DNA from: Gnetum montanum
Lineage: Eukaryota; Streptophyta; Gnetopsida; Gnetales; Gnetaceae
Assembly (NCBI GenBank): GCA_015680685.1
Contig: MNCI01004801.1
Coordinates: 521,468 to 585,467 of the forward strand
DNA length: 64,000 nucleotides
Direction: 5' to 3'
Shown here: positions 8,141 to 19,730 of the stretch, piece after piece
Layout: each line of letters opens with the position of its first letter
How positions within the stretch are numbered: position 1 is the first letter of the stretch
Made by a program: the position numbers and the translations under genes
Notes under the pieces: generated by a model
Told to the model about the DNA's origin: nothing
Databases searched by the model: none
Seen by the model: only the letters and a program-made list of their open reading frames with translations

Positions 8141-10940
8141 ATGGCCCCGAAACGTGCATAGCGAGAAGGTCCTATTCAAGGTGAAGCGAAAAAACCTCGA
8201 AGAGGTGGAATACAGGTCCCTGCTAGACAACATGCAGAATAGGAGGTGTAATCATTCAACATGCATCAAGAAGAACCTCCTACAAGATGGTCCAGGCAGG
8301 CAGAAAGAGGAGCTGCTGCTGCGCCTGAACTGGGACAACAACTCACGTTGCCTCCGGAATGTGTTCAAGCTATCTGTATGAATTCCATAGTTGCTACAGT
8401 GATTGTGGAGCTAAACTTTGAATCTTTTGCAGAGTTTGCTCCTGAGGCTGTTAGGGATCACCTCAAGGGATCTCCCTTATGGCCTGTCCTCTCTAAATGT
8501 GGTGCCTGGTACTTAGGTGAAATGTACCAGTTCTGGCACAATAAGGAGCAAGGCACCACGGTTAACATTTGTGGTGTGATAGTAGACTTTTCTACACAGG
8601 TGATTTTAGAAGTGTTAAACCTTCCAAATTCAAGCCCCCATGTTGCTCAGTTATCTACCCGATCAGACCTTGATGTGTGAAAGGATTGGGTAGAGAAGGC
8701 TTCTAGCAGAGATAAAGCTTTTGGTGAGCTGACGACAGAAGAGTGGGTTTATTTCAAAATTGGAACCTATCACCTCTTCCCCACAAAAGGTTTGAAAAGA
8801 ATATCAACGTATGCGATCAGAGGATGTGTAGTGTTGATGGGAAAGGTTAACACTAACCTACCCCATCTATATTTGACAGAGATCCTGAGGTGATTTGAAG
8901 AACGGAAGATAGGGAAGATGGCATTACCTTTTCCCTGTCTTATCAGAAAATTGTGCCGATGGGCTGGTATTCGGGGATACACAAATGACGTCCTCCAAAA
9001 AGCCTAGAACGCTTCTTATGCTGAATTGTTAAAGGTGCCAGCTCCAAGAAAGAGCACTGGTGAAGAGCTGAGACTAGATGAAGAAGAAGAACAAATGACT
9101 GGATCACTTGCAACTCAACTTGCAAGACCCAGTCAACCTCTAGCCACAGGTCCCAACCAACAACAAGAAGCAAGACCCAGCACAAGTTAGGATCAACCAC
9201 CACTGCCGCAAGACTACAGACCATTGATGAGCCATCTTAGGGCCATCGCTGAGATGGTTAGTTGGGGAAATCATGATGACGCAAACCTCTTCTATGTCAT
9301 CGATGATGCTGACCAGCCTACTATTTCATTAGATCACACAAGGGGTGAATTATCAATTCAAACAGGAGGAGGGGAAAGCATATGATCACAATAGATCTCA
9401 GGAAATGTGACATCTTTTCAAGTATAGTTAGAGACTGGTGAAGGGGCCACTGTGGTGGTTGTGCAACACCAAGATGCCACGGGAGCTGCTGAAGTGGTCG
9501 CTGACCATATCAAAAAATCCTTTAACGTACCTGTTGTGCCACCAGCATATCTTTTAGAAGCATAGGATGCTCAAACTCTTGCCAGAACCTCAATGACTCC
9601 TGTGGAACATGAGGATGTACTTGACAGATTGCTACAAATAGGACAAGTAATGACGTATCTTTTTGACATCCCCCAGGATGTAATAGAAATTCAATCAGAC
9701 CTCATTTCCACAAAGGGGAAGTTGGTCATATTCGAAGTAAGGGTAGAGCATGCTGAAGCTGAAATGCAGAAACTACAAGAGCAGCTTGTAGCCTTACAAG
9801 CAGCACAGCGGGATCCTCTACAATTTGTTCCTATAGACCAACTGGAAAATTTTAGAACTGAGCAATTAACAAAGCTAATCGCAGAAAATAAGAAGGTGGT
9901 AGAAGAAAAGGAGATGGCCACTTGGGATGCCTCCACAGCCAGGGTGCAAACTCATGCGCATATTAAGGCACTCAAGGCCTTAGAAGAAGAAAAAAAGCAG
10001 TTGGTTGTTGATAACCTTTGGTTGAATTTTGTGGAGAAACAAAAGAATGTTCTCGATGAACACTTTCATCAGTTATGAGAATAGTTCATTCAGGTCAACC
10101 GAGATGTAAGCCGTTTAGCCAGAGAAAATTGAACCCTCTCAATGAAGGAGGTACATGCTATTCGTCAAAAATCAGCCATCGAGATAAGCACATGGCAGAA
10201 TGAGGCTAAACGACACGAGAAGCTGAAGGAGCATTTCCGTGATCAGGTGGGGATGTACAAAAAAATCCTGGAGAAGGAGATCCATATGGCCAAGGCTCAA
10301 ATCAACAGCATCAGTGCTTAGCACACTGATTGGAGAGCCATATTGGACACTTATGCTTTCACCCACCAAGCAGAAGTTAAGAATCGAGACCTGCAGATCC
10401 AAGACTTGACAGAATACATGGAGTTGGCAAACCTTAGATATGCCAACCTGGCCATGTTAACAGCAGGAAGCCCGAGGTCAGAGCTCGAGTAGCAGGTAGC
10501 TTCCACCCACATCAAATATGAAGTAGAATTTGTAGAGCGCAAGAAGCTGGCTGAGAAATTAAATGTCACAAATTCTAAACTTACGGTGGTAAAAGAAAGC
10601 TACCAGGGATAGAAAGATGTAGCAATTGACTTGGATCGATGGCTAACAGAGCTTCATGAATACAAAGACAAAGCTAGAGCCTATGAAGAGGAACGACAGG
10701 TGTTTGCGGCATGGTATGTCAAAGCTAATCAGATGTTTCCGCAACTACCCTACCCATGGGAGGTGTCGACTCCATCAAACATCAGAACACTCACATGGAC
10801 GGCACAAGACCCTTGGACTGAAGAGGAAAAACTCCAGGCCATACTTCAACGGCATCAAGTTTCAAGGTCTGGAGCACAAGACAAAGGGAAAGCACCCATG
10901 GAGGAGCCACTGCCACCAGGAACTACACGAGTTCCACATT
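8141..10940 (+). pseudogene. NA-1 ORF2: plant-transposon-type domain plus long coiled coil
   Basis: The frame starts MAPKRA and stays the same for about 930 codons, broken by about 17 stops and no frameshift. A basic patch (KKPRRG) lies near residue 20. Residues about 80-290 (AVRDHLKGSPLWPVLSKCGA, ICGVIVDFS, ILEVLNLP, RGCVVLMGKVNTNLPH, LPFPCLIRKLCRWAGI) follow the pattern of the 'putative plant transposon protein' domain (PF20167-like). An acidic, Gln/Pro-rich linker comes next. From about residue 485 to 900 the sequence is heptad-rich (AEMQKLQEQLVALQAA, ALKALEEEKKQLVVDN), a long coiled coil. The protein ends near PPGTTRVP; beyond that the frame is not conserved between copies. It is neither pol nor a known envelope. 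Its role is unknown: structural partner of Gag or captured host gene are both possible. Confidence 0.68.
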
Positions 10941-11089
10941 TTTGTAGTTGTAGTATTTTTTCTTTGTGTTGTGTCTTCCCACACTGCGGCATTGTTTCAT
11001 TTCTTTTCCCAGTTAATAATCACATACCTATCCACTATGTAATCAATGAAACTTGTTCTCTTTTTCACTCAAGGACAAGTTTTTATTCA

Positions 11090-11101
11090 GTCGTGGGGGT
11101 A
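11090..11101 (+). other. NA-1 polypurine tract
   Basis: GTCGTGGGGGTA ends exactly at the 3' LTR. The preceding TTTTTATTCA is shared with NA-2; NA-3 and AU-3 have TTTTCATTCA. Confidence 0.7.
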
Positions 11102-11979
11102 TGATGAGACGCATTTTGCATAGGCCGCGATATCGCATACGTGATATCGCGTCCACCACACTATCGCATCCCATGTGATATCATGTATGCAATATTGCAT
11201 CTTCCCTATGATATCGTGTATGTAATATCGCAGTCCATAGCCATATCTATAAATAAGATGCGGCTCTCCCTTGTACAAGATATAGGAGTTAGAAGTAGTG
11301 AAGCTCTGGCAGTTTGATCCCTCCAGAGTTAGATTATTTTCCCGTGTCTGCCCGCAGTGTGGTGAATGTAATTGTACGGTGTCTCTATTTGAGTGTGACG
11401 TACTTGGGCACGCACATGATCGAAAATAAAGATCAAGATTACTTCATCATTGTAGCATTCACTTTGTTGTTTATTTTTTTGTTTATTTATTTAATGTTAT
11501 TTACTATTTTCTCTCTCTCACCCTTAAACTCCTAGAACGTGGAACGAGTACGACTTGATTACGAGCATTTAAGTGTGACTACTTGGTAGCCCAGTGGCAT
11601 ACCTAGGATCTGCGCTTGGTAATCCCAGTGGTAGTCATGCACGAGGTCCAAGATGTGTACGGTTGATCAAGGAATCGGTTGCTCATCGCAGTTAGGCTAG
11701 ATTAGATTCTCTTACCCTTTTCCTCCTAGCTTAGCTAAGTTAATATTCTTTTCCATTGCCTTCAGGAGTAGCATAGATTAGGAACACATCATACACCTCA
11801 CTCTGGACTAAACCATATGTGATAAATATAATACTAGTCCAGGTGAGAAGATAGCAAACTGTGACCTAAGGATAACTATCTAGGTTCCACAACTAGTCCG
11901 TCTGCGGAGTTCGATCGGATCACACGTGAGAACGCTCGTATTCGTATGGTTGAGTGTAGGGGTACCTCACCACTTATCA
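11102..11979 (+). repeat. NA-1 3' LTR
   Basis: 878 bases, TGATGAG...CTTATCA. The palindromic array has one more unit than in the 5' LTR. Many CG steps have become TG or CA (for example GTGATATCAT), as expected from cytosine methylation and deamination. The TATA box is at 11,248-11,256 and the poly(A) signal AATAAA at 11,425-11,430. TTTGA follows at 11,980-11,984. Confidence 0.88.
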
Positions 11980-11984
11980 TTTGA

Positions 11985-13526
11985 GATGTAGGATTAGGTT
12001 TATGTTGAGATGGTAATTCATTTCTCATTAAGTCTTGAAATCTTCTCCTAGTTTCACTCATAAATTGTCTACTTTCTTCTATAAAGGAAGTGAGGCTTTG
12101 GGTGAGTTTATCCAAGTGTTCATTAGTTGTATTCTTAAATCACCTAAAATTATTTTGAGGATATTGTTCTGGGTAAAATGGTTGCTGAGGAAAGTTCATT
12201 ATTGGTTGGCTCTTAAATTGTTGAAAAGCCTTAGCTGACTCTTGCATTTCCTCTTGACAATAATAGAAGGTTGGGCAGGTTGTTTGGTCATGTTGGGGAC
12301 TTCCAAAAATGTTGCATGCTTCACTTTGAATTCCAAGAGCTTGTTTTTTAATTAATCGTGTTAACTCATCAAATTTTGTATTTAATTGTTCTGTTTTTTG
12401 AGTCATGCCTTGCATAATGTGGCCAATGTTTACTTTGGTCTACTAATGAATCTAGAATTCTCCAACCATCTTCTAGTGTTACATTTAAAATATTTCCCTC
12501 ACATGCAAAGTTAACATTTTACCTACAATAAGGTAGTAAACCTTCTACAAACATTTGGATTAATTAATGGGCTAGGAAGCCATGGTTTTGATTTTTTAAA
12601 CATAATCCTTGAAATCTATCAAAGGTGCTTTCATAGTCCTCATCCTCATGTTTAATAAAACTCATTAATTGCTTTCTTAATGAGTATAGCCTATCATTAG
12701 AAAGAAATATTTGTAGGAAAACATTTTTAAACTCATCCCAAGAACTAATTTGTGTTCGAAGGGTTTGTAGCCAAAAATCACCTTTGTCTTTTAGGGTTGA
12801 TTTGAAAGCAATCATTTTAGTTCTATCCCCACTTTGAGGTGCTAACATAGCTAATGTTGTTTCAAATTCTCTTATGTGAGTGACCGGATCTTCATCATTT
12901 GTACCCTTAAAAATAGGTAATAGGTGAATATTGTTGACCTCTGCATCTCTTCCTTGTGGGAAAACCAAGGGGCCCTAAGGTATAATTGATGTTCTTTAAT
13001 TTAATAATTCTCCAAGGGTTTGTCATGGTTATGGTCGATTAACTTGAACATTAAAACTTAAACTACCAAAAGGAAGAGGAACTGGTCCTAAGGAAAATAA
13101 AGGAGGTGCATGATGTGAGGATGATCCCATAGTATAAGTTGAAGCTACTATTGGAGTTACTTTTGAACTTGGTAATAAGGTTACTACTGGTGGAGTTTAT
13201 ATATTCAAAGTACTTATTGGTTGGGTGATACCTCCTATTGTGGCTACATAGGTTGACATTGGGGTAGCATTTAGATTTTGAGATCCTACCCCTATAGTTG
13301 AACTCATGGTTGATGTTGGAATGTCAAATAGAGGGTTCCCAATTATAGAAAAATTAGGTTGTAATTTCTCGTTGGGATTTTGTGTCTTTTGAGGGGAAGA
13401 ATAATAAGATCATATTAGCTGTTTGTGATTTTAATTCTGGTTAACTTCTGTATGTTTATAAAAGCTAAGAGTGCTTCTAGATGGTTGAATTTGTGTGGGT
13501 TTCTTTGGTTTCTTTGTTGATTTCAT
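11985..13526 (-). pseudogene. Athila-like gag (5' half of the host element)
   Basis: The capsid domain of the element whose pol lies at 873-3,189. A possible start is at 13,526-13,524 (MKSTKKPKKP). The gag core at 12,968-12,564 has DPVTHIREFETTLAML, DKGDFWLQTLR, SSWDEFKNVFLQIF and ESTFDRFQGL, the pattern of plant gag proteins. A knuckle remnant (CNIF...HDQTTC) near 12,300 has lost its second Cys to Phe. The coiled-coil-like tail (LTQSLTSFIEESRQF) leads to the NA-1 insertion point. Several stops and at least one frameshift are present. Joining across NA-1 restores the usual order gag, linker, protease, RT. Confidence 0.78.
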
Positions 13527-13831
13527 GAACACTCTTCATTGACACATTCATGGCCTGTCATTCCTAAAAATTCACAAATTGATTTAATGGCTACAACTTT
13601 AATTGTAACTTTTTTTCTTTTTTTAATAGTTTCAACTAGCTGTACGATAAGAGGAGCTGATTCTTTAGATTTTTCTTTATTTTTATTAAACAAGAAAACA
13701 GGTAAAATAAACCCTTTCTGAAAAAAATAAAAGAAAAATAAAATGCTAAAATAAAATGCATGAATAAACAAATAAAATAAAATAAAAATTAAAGCTTACT
13801 GAACCCTTGATGATGATTAGCTCTACCAACC

Positions 13832-13849
13832 TCCTTGGAAATGGTGCCA
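13832..13849 (-). other. Primer binding site of the Athila-like element
   Basis: On the minus strand TGGCACCATTTCCAAGGA, three bases inside a GCTCATCA LTR end. It is tRNA-Asp-like but more diverged than the NA and AU sites. Confidence 0.5.
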
Positions 13850-13852
13850 AAT

Positions 13853-15264
13853 TGATGAGCCAGGAAAAATTTGGTGTTGAATACCTTTAAAATTTATTTT
13901 TCCTTTTTATTTCATTGTAGAAATTGTCACCTTGTCTATGACTGACCTACGAGTCATATCCCATGGAAGAATCGTTAAAAAAGTCAAAGAAATCATCAAG
14001 ACAATAAACAATTAGAATTAAATCCAATTAAATTCCATATTTATGTCTGTCACTCATAAGTAAAATTATAAACCTTTATTCTAACTTCTAATCATAAGTT
14101 CAAGAATAAATATTTATAATTAAATCAAATTGAAATTATAAAAAATAATTGAAAAATTACAAAGGAGGCTTGCATGAATTGAAATCCTACTCTATTATCT
14201 CCATAATGCAACAATTTGATTGTAAGTTACAAGAATTGCTACAAGGCTCAACAAATCTTTAATAAATCTCAAGCATAATTCATTCCACTGTGACATGGAA
14301 TTTATTACTATCAACTCCTTCTTCCTATTTTCTCAATAGAAATGAATTTTCTTTTTTGATGTTTTTCCAAAGTCCCCCCTTTTTTCCTTCCAAATTTTTT
14401 TTTTTTGTGCCTAATGAATCCTTTTTTATACTGCCACCAGGTTTGAAAATAAATATTATAATAATATCTGGGTATTGCAAAACCTAATACCAATCCATTA
14501 AAATTGGTACTCCTTCCAATCTTGGCTTTTTAACATTTTAAATTAATATGGATTCTCAAGGAAGTAGTAAAAGAGACATATGTGATGCTCCATGCATTCA
14601 TCCAAGAAGAAAATAAATCTACAAAATTCTCTGCCACAGTCTTTGCTGGCGCCTTATCCTCATCAATCTCCACCATGCCATTGCCTACATTGATGTTTAA
14701 AAATAAATATTTTAATAATAAATAGATATGGAAGAATTTGATACCAATCTATTATTTTTGGTGCAGGTGCCAAATCTAGCATTTTTGTTATCATGAATTT
14801 GCTAGAAACGGTGGGAGAGACATTGCAAAAATAAAGAAGATAATTTAGATAGCTCACAATCAGCAAAATTCTAGGAACATCATTGTTGGCATTGTTATCT
14901 GATGACAGCGATGGTGGTAGGTTCAAATCTGGTAGCAACTCCTCCTTTCCTGTCACCGTATATAATATATATGCACACACACATAATATAGTTATGTAAA
15001 ATATATAATATAATATAATTTATATGAGGTACATAAAATCTTATTATATATAATAATACATTATACTAGTTAAACTAAAATTAAAATAAACTAAACCACA
15101 CCAATTAACTAATCATAAAATAATAATAAACTAATATTTACCACTTACATAAACAAATAAAATAATCATTAAATATATAAGTAACTATATGAAATATAGA
15201 ATGAAATTAATTAAAATGCATAAGTTTGACAAAAATACTTATTAAAATTGAACAAATTTTTGGG
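13853..15264 (-). repeat. LTR of the Athila-like element plus unresolved AT-rich DNA
   Basis: The LTR end (TGATGAGCC on the plus strand) is clear at 13,853. The far end is not resolved: the mate LTR is missing, so there is nothing to compare. Within it, two stretches (about 14,440-14,510 and 14,698-14,768) look like a diverged duplication (AAATAAATATT...ATACCAATC...TTGGT). 14,980-15,260 is simple AT-rich sequence. No credible gene. Confidence 0.45.
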
Positions 15265-15830
15265 TTCAACACACACCATGCAAAGACTTATTTAATTTAG
15301 TCAACTTCCTGAATAACATCCCCAGTACCCAAGAGAATAGCTAGTAGAAATGCATTAAATCCCCTTGAACTCACATCCTTTTCAATCCATTTGTATCTTT
15401 CCTTGGTTTGACGAATACCAAGCCACTAATTCATTAATAAGTTTTCTTAGAAAAAGCGATAGTACATTTCCAAAATAAAGGGAGACCATGGAGTTGTATG
15501 GATGAATGGATGACGTGGACTCATTGCCTATTTTATCAAAAGAAACCATATTTTAACATCAACATTAAAAGTCAAAGGTAAAAACCAAACGTTAGTGATC
15601 AACATCATTATAGTCCAATCCACCATCATGAGCACTTATTATATGATGAGTGAGAATAATTCAAACAAAATGTAATAGAGAAAGAAATAGTAAAAAATGT
15701 TAACGATGGTGTAAAACAAAAACAAGTAAAGAATAAGAATGTGTAAAACAAAAAAAATAAAGGAACTGAGAGCTTTAGAATGGTTAGCATTAGTAGCCAT
15801 CTCCCCCATGACTGAGTTGGAAGGAGGAGA
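15265..15830 (-). other. AU-1 post-pol tail
   Basis: Non-coding, but clearly alignable to 61,640-62,230 of AU-3: shared blocks around 'tttttctaag..aactt..aatgaatt.gtggct' and 'gtga.ttcaag'. Short hydrophobic frames here (TFLFFTCFCF and similar) come from T-rich DNA and are not supported as a protein. Confidence 0.6.
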
Positions 15831-15831
15831 T

Positions 15832-17110
15832 CTAAAATAATAAACAAGGTTGTCCATCAATAGAGGTAGTGTTAATACTGGTTATTCTAAGCTCATGGAA
15901 AGGTTTGGTTTGTTGGATGTTGATTAATAATTTTCTATCTGGGCTTTCAGGTTTATAGATCATCATGACCCCTGAAGAAAAAGTTTCATGAATGATATAA
16001 GGTCCTTCCCATAGCGTTTGAAATTTAGTTCGTTGTGTCACATGTGCGAGATTCTAATAAAGAACCTTATCTCTTAGTTGGTATGTAACTTTCCTAATTC
16101 TTAGGTTATGACATTGCTTGATGAAGGCCTTATGCAATTCGCTGGATGACAAGGTGGCTAATTAATTTTCATCTTGCAAGTTAAGGTTCATTAATTGTTC
16201 TTTCTATGCTAGACTAAGGTCAAGGTTGAGGTCACATGCTGTAGATAGTGTACGGAGCTCAGCTTGGATAGGAAGTGTTGGAAGTTTACCGTACACTAAC
16301 TCATAGGGAGAATAGCCTATAGGGAGTTTCTATGTGGAGCGGCATGCCCAAAGAGCATCATTTAGCTTGGTGCTCTATTCTCTCCTATATTTTCTAATGG
16401 TTCATGCCAATATTTTTGTGATCTCCCTATTGGTGACCTCAGCTTGACCATTCACTTGAGGATGATATGGTGTAGTCAACTTATGCTCAACTCCTAAGCG
16501 TTGCATTAATTTTTGAAAGGTTACACCTATAAAATGTGTATCATTATAAAAAATAAGTGCATGAGGCATGCCGAACCTATTTATGATTTGTTTTTGAACA
16601 AATCGTGCAGTAGTGGATGATGTACAATCAATAACAATGGCTACTTTTGCCCACTTTGTAAAATAATCAACATCCACAATAATGTAGGCTTTTTCATTGG
16701 ACATTGGTGTGATAGGCTCCATAAAATCAATTCCCCATATGTTGAAGGGTTCTAAAGGTTGAATCCATTGTTGTGGACCCTCCATCCTAGTAGTCATTCC
16801 CCCATCACGTTGGCAACACTCACAAGATTGGACAAAATGATGAGTTTCACATAACAATGTAGACCAATAATATCCTTCAAGGAAGATTTTAATGGCTATT
16901 CATCTCCTAGCATAATTATCCCCACAAGGGCCTTCATGAGCATCTTGGAGACCTCACAATTGATTTACATCGGGAACACACCATCAAACCAAGCCATTGG
17001 AACACACCTTATAAAGGTGTCCATTGATTTCCATGAAATATTTGGCTTAGTGAAGAAACGATTGTTTCTTTTTAACATCTAGCCCTTGTGGTGTTTCTTG
17101 TATGAGAAGA
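15832..17110 (-). pseudogene. AU-1 integrase
   Basis: This would insert element cDNA into chromosomes. From about 17,000 one reads the zinc-binding region (HHFVQSCECCQRDGG), the core (WGIDFMEPITP, YFTKWAKVA), GVTFQKLMQRLGVEHKL, YHPQVNGQAEVTNREI and a C-terminal part (LWEGPYIIHETFSSG, LLINIQQTKPFHE). The first catalytic Asp (GIDF) and the Glu (GQAEVTNR) are present. The second Asp is lost: the usual SDNGTHF reads FYNDTHF. Stops and shifts occur between 16,041 and 16,402 and above 16,860. Confidence 0.82.
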
Positions 17111-17232
17111 TAGGTAAGAATGCTACTATACCAATTTGTATTTGTGGTTAATTGATTGTTTATTACACTCGCAAAGAGGAGTTCATCAAGGAAGTAGTCA
17201 GAGATTGGATATTCGTCCTCTTTGTTGTCCCA

Positions 17233-18447
17233 TCATAACTGAGATAAATGATCAGCAACAACATTCTCAGTGCCTTTATGATCGATCATTGTAAGATCGA
17301 ACTCTTGTAAGATCATGAGCCACCATATGATGCGAGGGCTCATCATTGGTTTATTCATCAAGAACCGAATTGCACTATGATCTGTGTGTACAAATATCTT
17401 ATAGCCTAATACATAGTGCCTAAATTTTTCTAGTGCAAACACCACAATCATTAACTATTTTTCTATTGTGGTGTAGTTGAGCTATGCATCAGTAATACCT
17501 TGACTTGCATAGTGAATTTAATAGGGTCATTTTTGGTAATCTAACTATGTAAGTATCACTCCTAAAGCAAAGTTGGATGCATTAATCATTATGTGGAATG
17601 GTCTGGACTAGTCAGGAGCTTGTAGAATGGGTGTTTCTATGAGCTTTTGCTTCAAGGTTTGGAAAGCTAGGTCACATTCCTTGGTCCATTCAAAGGGTAC
17701 ATCCTTCTTCGTTAACTCTACCAATGGTTTTTCTATCTTCAAAAAGTTTTCAATGAAGCATCTATAATAGCCAGTATGTCCAAGGAATGATCAGATATGT
17801 TTTACAGTTTTATGTTGACGGGTGATTCCTTGGATGACTTTAATCTTTTTGAGATCTACTTCTATCCTTGTTTGTGAAATCTTATGCCCTAACACAATGT
17901 CTTCTTGGACCATTAAATGAATTTTTTGCCAATTGAGACATAAGTTGGTTTCTACACATCGTTTTAGTACTTGATCTAATCGGTCCAATGCTAGTTCGAA
18001 GTCTGCTCCATAGGTGGAGAAATTTTCCATAAATACCTCCACACCATTCCCTATTTGCTATTGAAATATACTTAGAACTAGATGTTGAAATGTTGCTAGG
18101 GCATTGCACAAGCCAAAAGACATCTTCCTATATGCAAATTTTCCCCAAGTACTTATGATTGTAGTCTTGGCTTGGTCTTCTAGTGCTATTTGAATTTGAT
18201 TGTATCAATTGTAACCATCCAGAAAACTATAGTAGCAATTCCCTGCAATGGTATCTAGAACATGGTTAATGAATGGTAATGGAAAATGGTCTTTAAACGT
18301 TACCATGTTTAATAGTCTAAATTCTATACATATCCTCCATTTACCTCCCTTTTTAGTCACAATGACTAATGGACTAACCCATTCACTATCAACAATGGGG
18401 TAGATGAACCTAGCTTTTAGAAGTTGTTCAATTTCTTCTATAACCAC
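17233..18447 (-). pseudogene. AU-1 reverse transcriptase and RNase H
   Basis: RT begins at 18,447 (VIEEIEQLLKARFIYPIVDS, WVSPLVIVTKKGGKWRICI) and passes through the fingers and palm. The active-site box reads FMENFSTYG (18,022-18,030), where FMDDFSVYG is usual, so both catalytic Asp codons are altered (Glu, Asn). VLGHKIS follows. RNase H (17,451-17,233) has FVHTDHSAIRFL, LTMIDHKGTENVVADHLSQL. Frameshifts and stops separate the blocks at 17,460-17,790 and 18,110-18,200. Confidence 0.82.
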
Positions 18448-18483
18448 TTGCTTAAGCTTTGGGTTCAGTCATCTTTGTAGTTG

Positions 18484-19730
18484 TTAGCAAGGCTTCATGG
18501 AGGGGTCAGTGTAAATTCTATGTTGGCATATCCTAGGATCTATTTTGATTAATTTAGGATATGACCAAGCAAAGGCTTTCAACCATTTGTTTATCATCTT
18601 CAGCAGTTTTTCTTTTTGTTGAGGACCGAGCTTAGTTTTAATGATCACCAGTTTACCATTCTGGAGAAAAGTATATTCCATACCAGTGGGCAATGGTTTT
18701 AATTCAAGGGGATCTTGCTTAAACTCGTTAGGGATTTCCAACTTCCCCCAGTTGATATTTTTGATGTCAAGACTTGGAAGTTGGCGATGGACTTGCTCTA
18801 ATTTATCTATGCTATCGATATAGGCACAAGTCAAGCTCTTAGTTGGTTCCATGCATAGAGTTGAATTGCTCTCTTGATCAACTATCAGCCATTGGGTGCC
18901 TTCCTGTCTTGTGGCTACTGAAAACATGCATCTTTGTATGTTAGTCACTTGTGCACATTGGTTGCATGCAGGAAATGCTAAGCATTTTACAAACTAGGCC
19001 TTCTGCATGTAGTTTCACCCTATGTCACTGTATGCGATGCATGGAACTTTCTTCTTCTCAATATTTTCAAACGTATTTTCCTTTGATATTTCTAGGGAAA
19101 GATCATATATGCCAAGGCGTGCATCAAGCGTACTTAGCCATGCTCTTCCCATTATGATTGGGAAGTTTCCCTTGCAGTTGTTGACTTGAATCACTAGGAA
19201 ATCGGCTAGATATGACCACCCAAAAATAGTGGTGACAATGTCCTCCACTAGTCTTAATTGGACAGTGATGGACTAGTTGGAAAAATCTAAGCGAATGTTA
19301 CTCTTTTTTAGTGGAGGTAGGTTCAAGGCTTTGTACATTTCTTGAGAAATTAAGTTAACACTAGAACCTTAATCCAAAAGAGCTTTACAAGGCTCATTTC
19401 TAGTGATTTGTAAATATATAAGAGGACTTTCAGGATCAAAGAATTTCCTAGGAAGATGACCAGCTTTAATCCAATTGGTAATGGCATGAGTTAACATGAC
19501 CGTATGCGTTGGATGTAATTTTTGATTCAAAGGAAGTTCCGAAGATTCAAACGATGGTGAGGCATTTGGACAATTAGCTTCTTTTGGCTGTAAGGACTTG
19601 GTTGGACTATTGGTTCTAAAGAAATATCTCTTCTTTGTTTTATTTTTTGAACTAATAGTAGGTTGACGATTGATAGCCCTTGTAGCATTACGTTGCTGTG
19701 GTTGGGCAGGGAGCTCACCTTGCATAGTTG
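18484..19730 (-). pseudogene. AU-1 protease and linker
   Basis: 19,725-19,369 holds the upstream linker (MLTHAITNWIKAGHLPRKF, ESPLIYLQITRNEPCKALLD). A TAA at 19,371-19,369 falls in the catalytic Asp-Ser-Gly triplet, giving D-stop-G. The downstream half (FLVIQ, IIMGRAWLSTLDARLG) is at 19,248-19,015. From 18,948 to 18,484 a linker (LEQVHRQLPSLDIKNINWGK, ELKPLPTGMEYTFLQNGKLV) leads to RT. Confidence 0.75.

Larger units (their letters stand above)
3195..11979 (+). mobile_element. NA-1: complete non-autonomous LTR retrotransposon (gag + ORF2, no pol)
   Basis: It is an 8.8 kb element with two LTRs starting TGATGAG and ending in TCATCA or TTATCA, a primer site, a polypurine tract and a perfect TTTGA duplication. 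It carries a gag (4,175-6,154) and a second long reading frame (8,141 to about 10,940). No protease, reverse transcriptase, RNase H or integrase sequence is present between or after them. It sits in the C-terminal gag coding part of the Athila-like element, in opposite orientation. Both genes keep one frame throughout and are broken only by stop codons, so decay was almost entirely by base substitution. It must have relied on pol proteins supplied by another element; the AU elements in this window are the natural candidates. Confidence 0.88.

Noticed and set aside
10940-11104. ORF2 of NA-1 appears to run on and stop at the TGA formed by the first bases of the 3' LTR
   Set aside because: The frame after GTTRVP differs between NA-1, NA-2 and NA-3, so this part behaves like an untranslated region; the late stop in NA-1 is probably chance.
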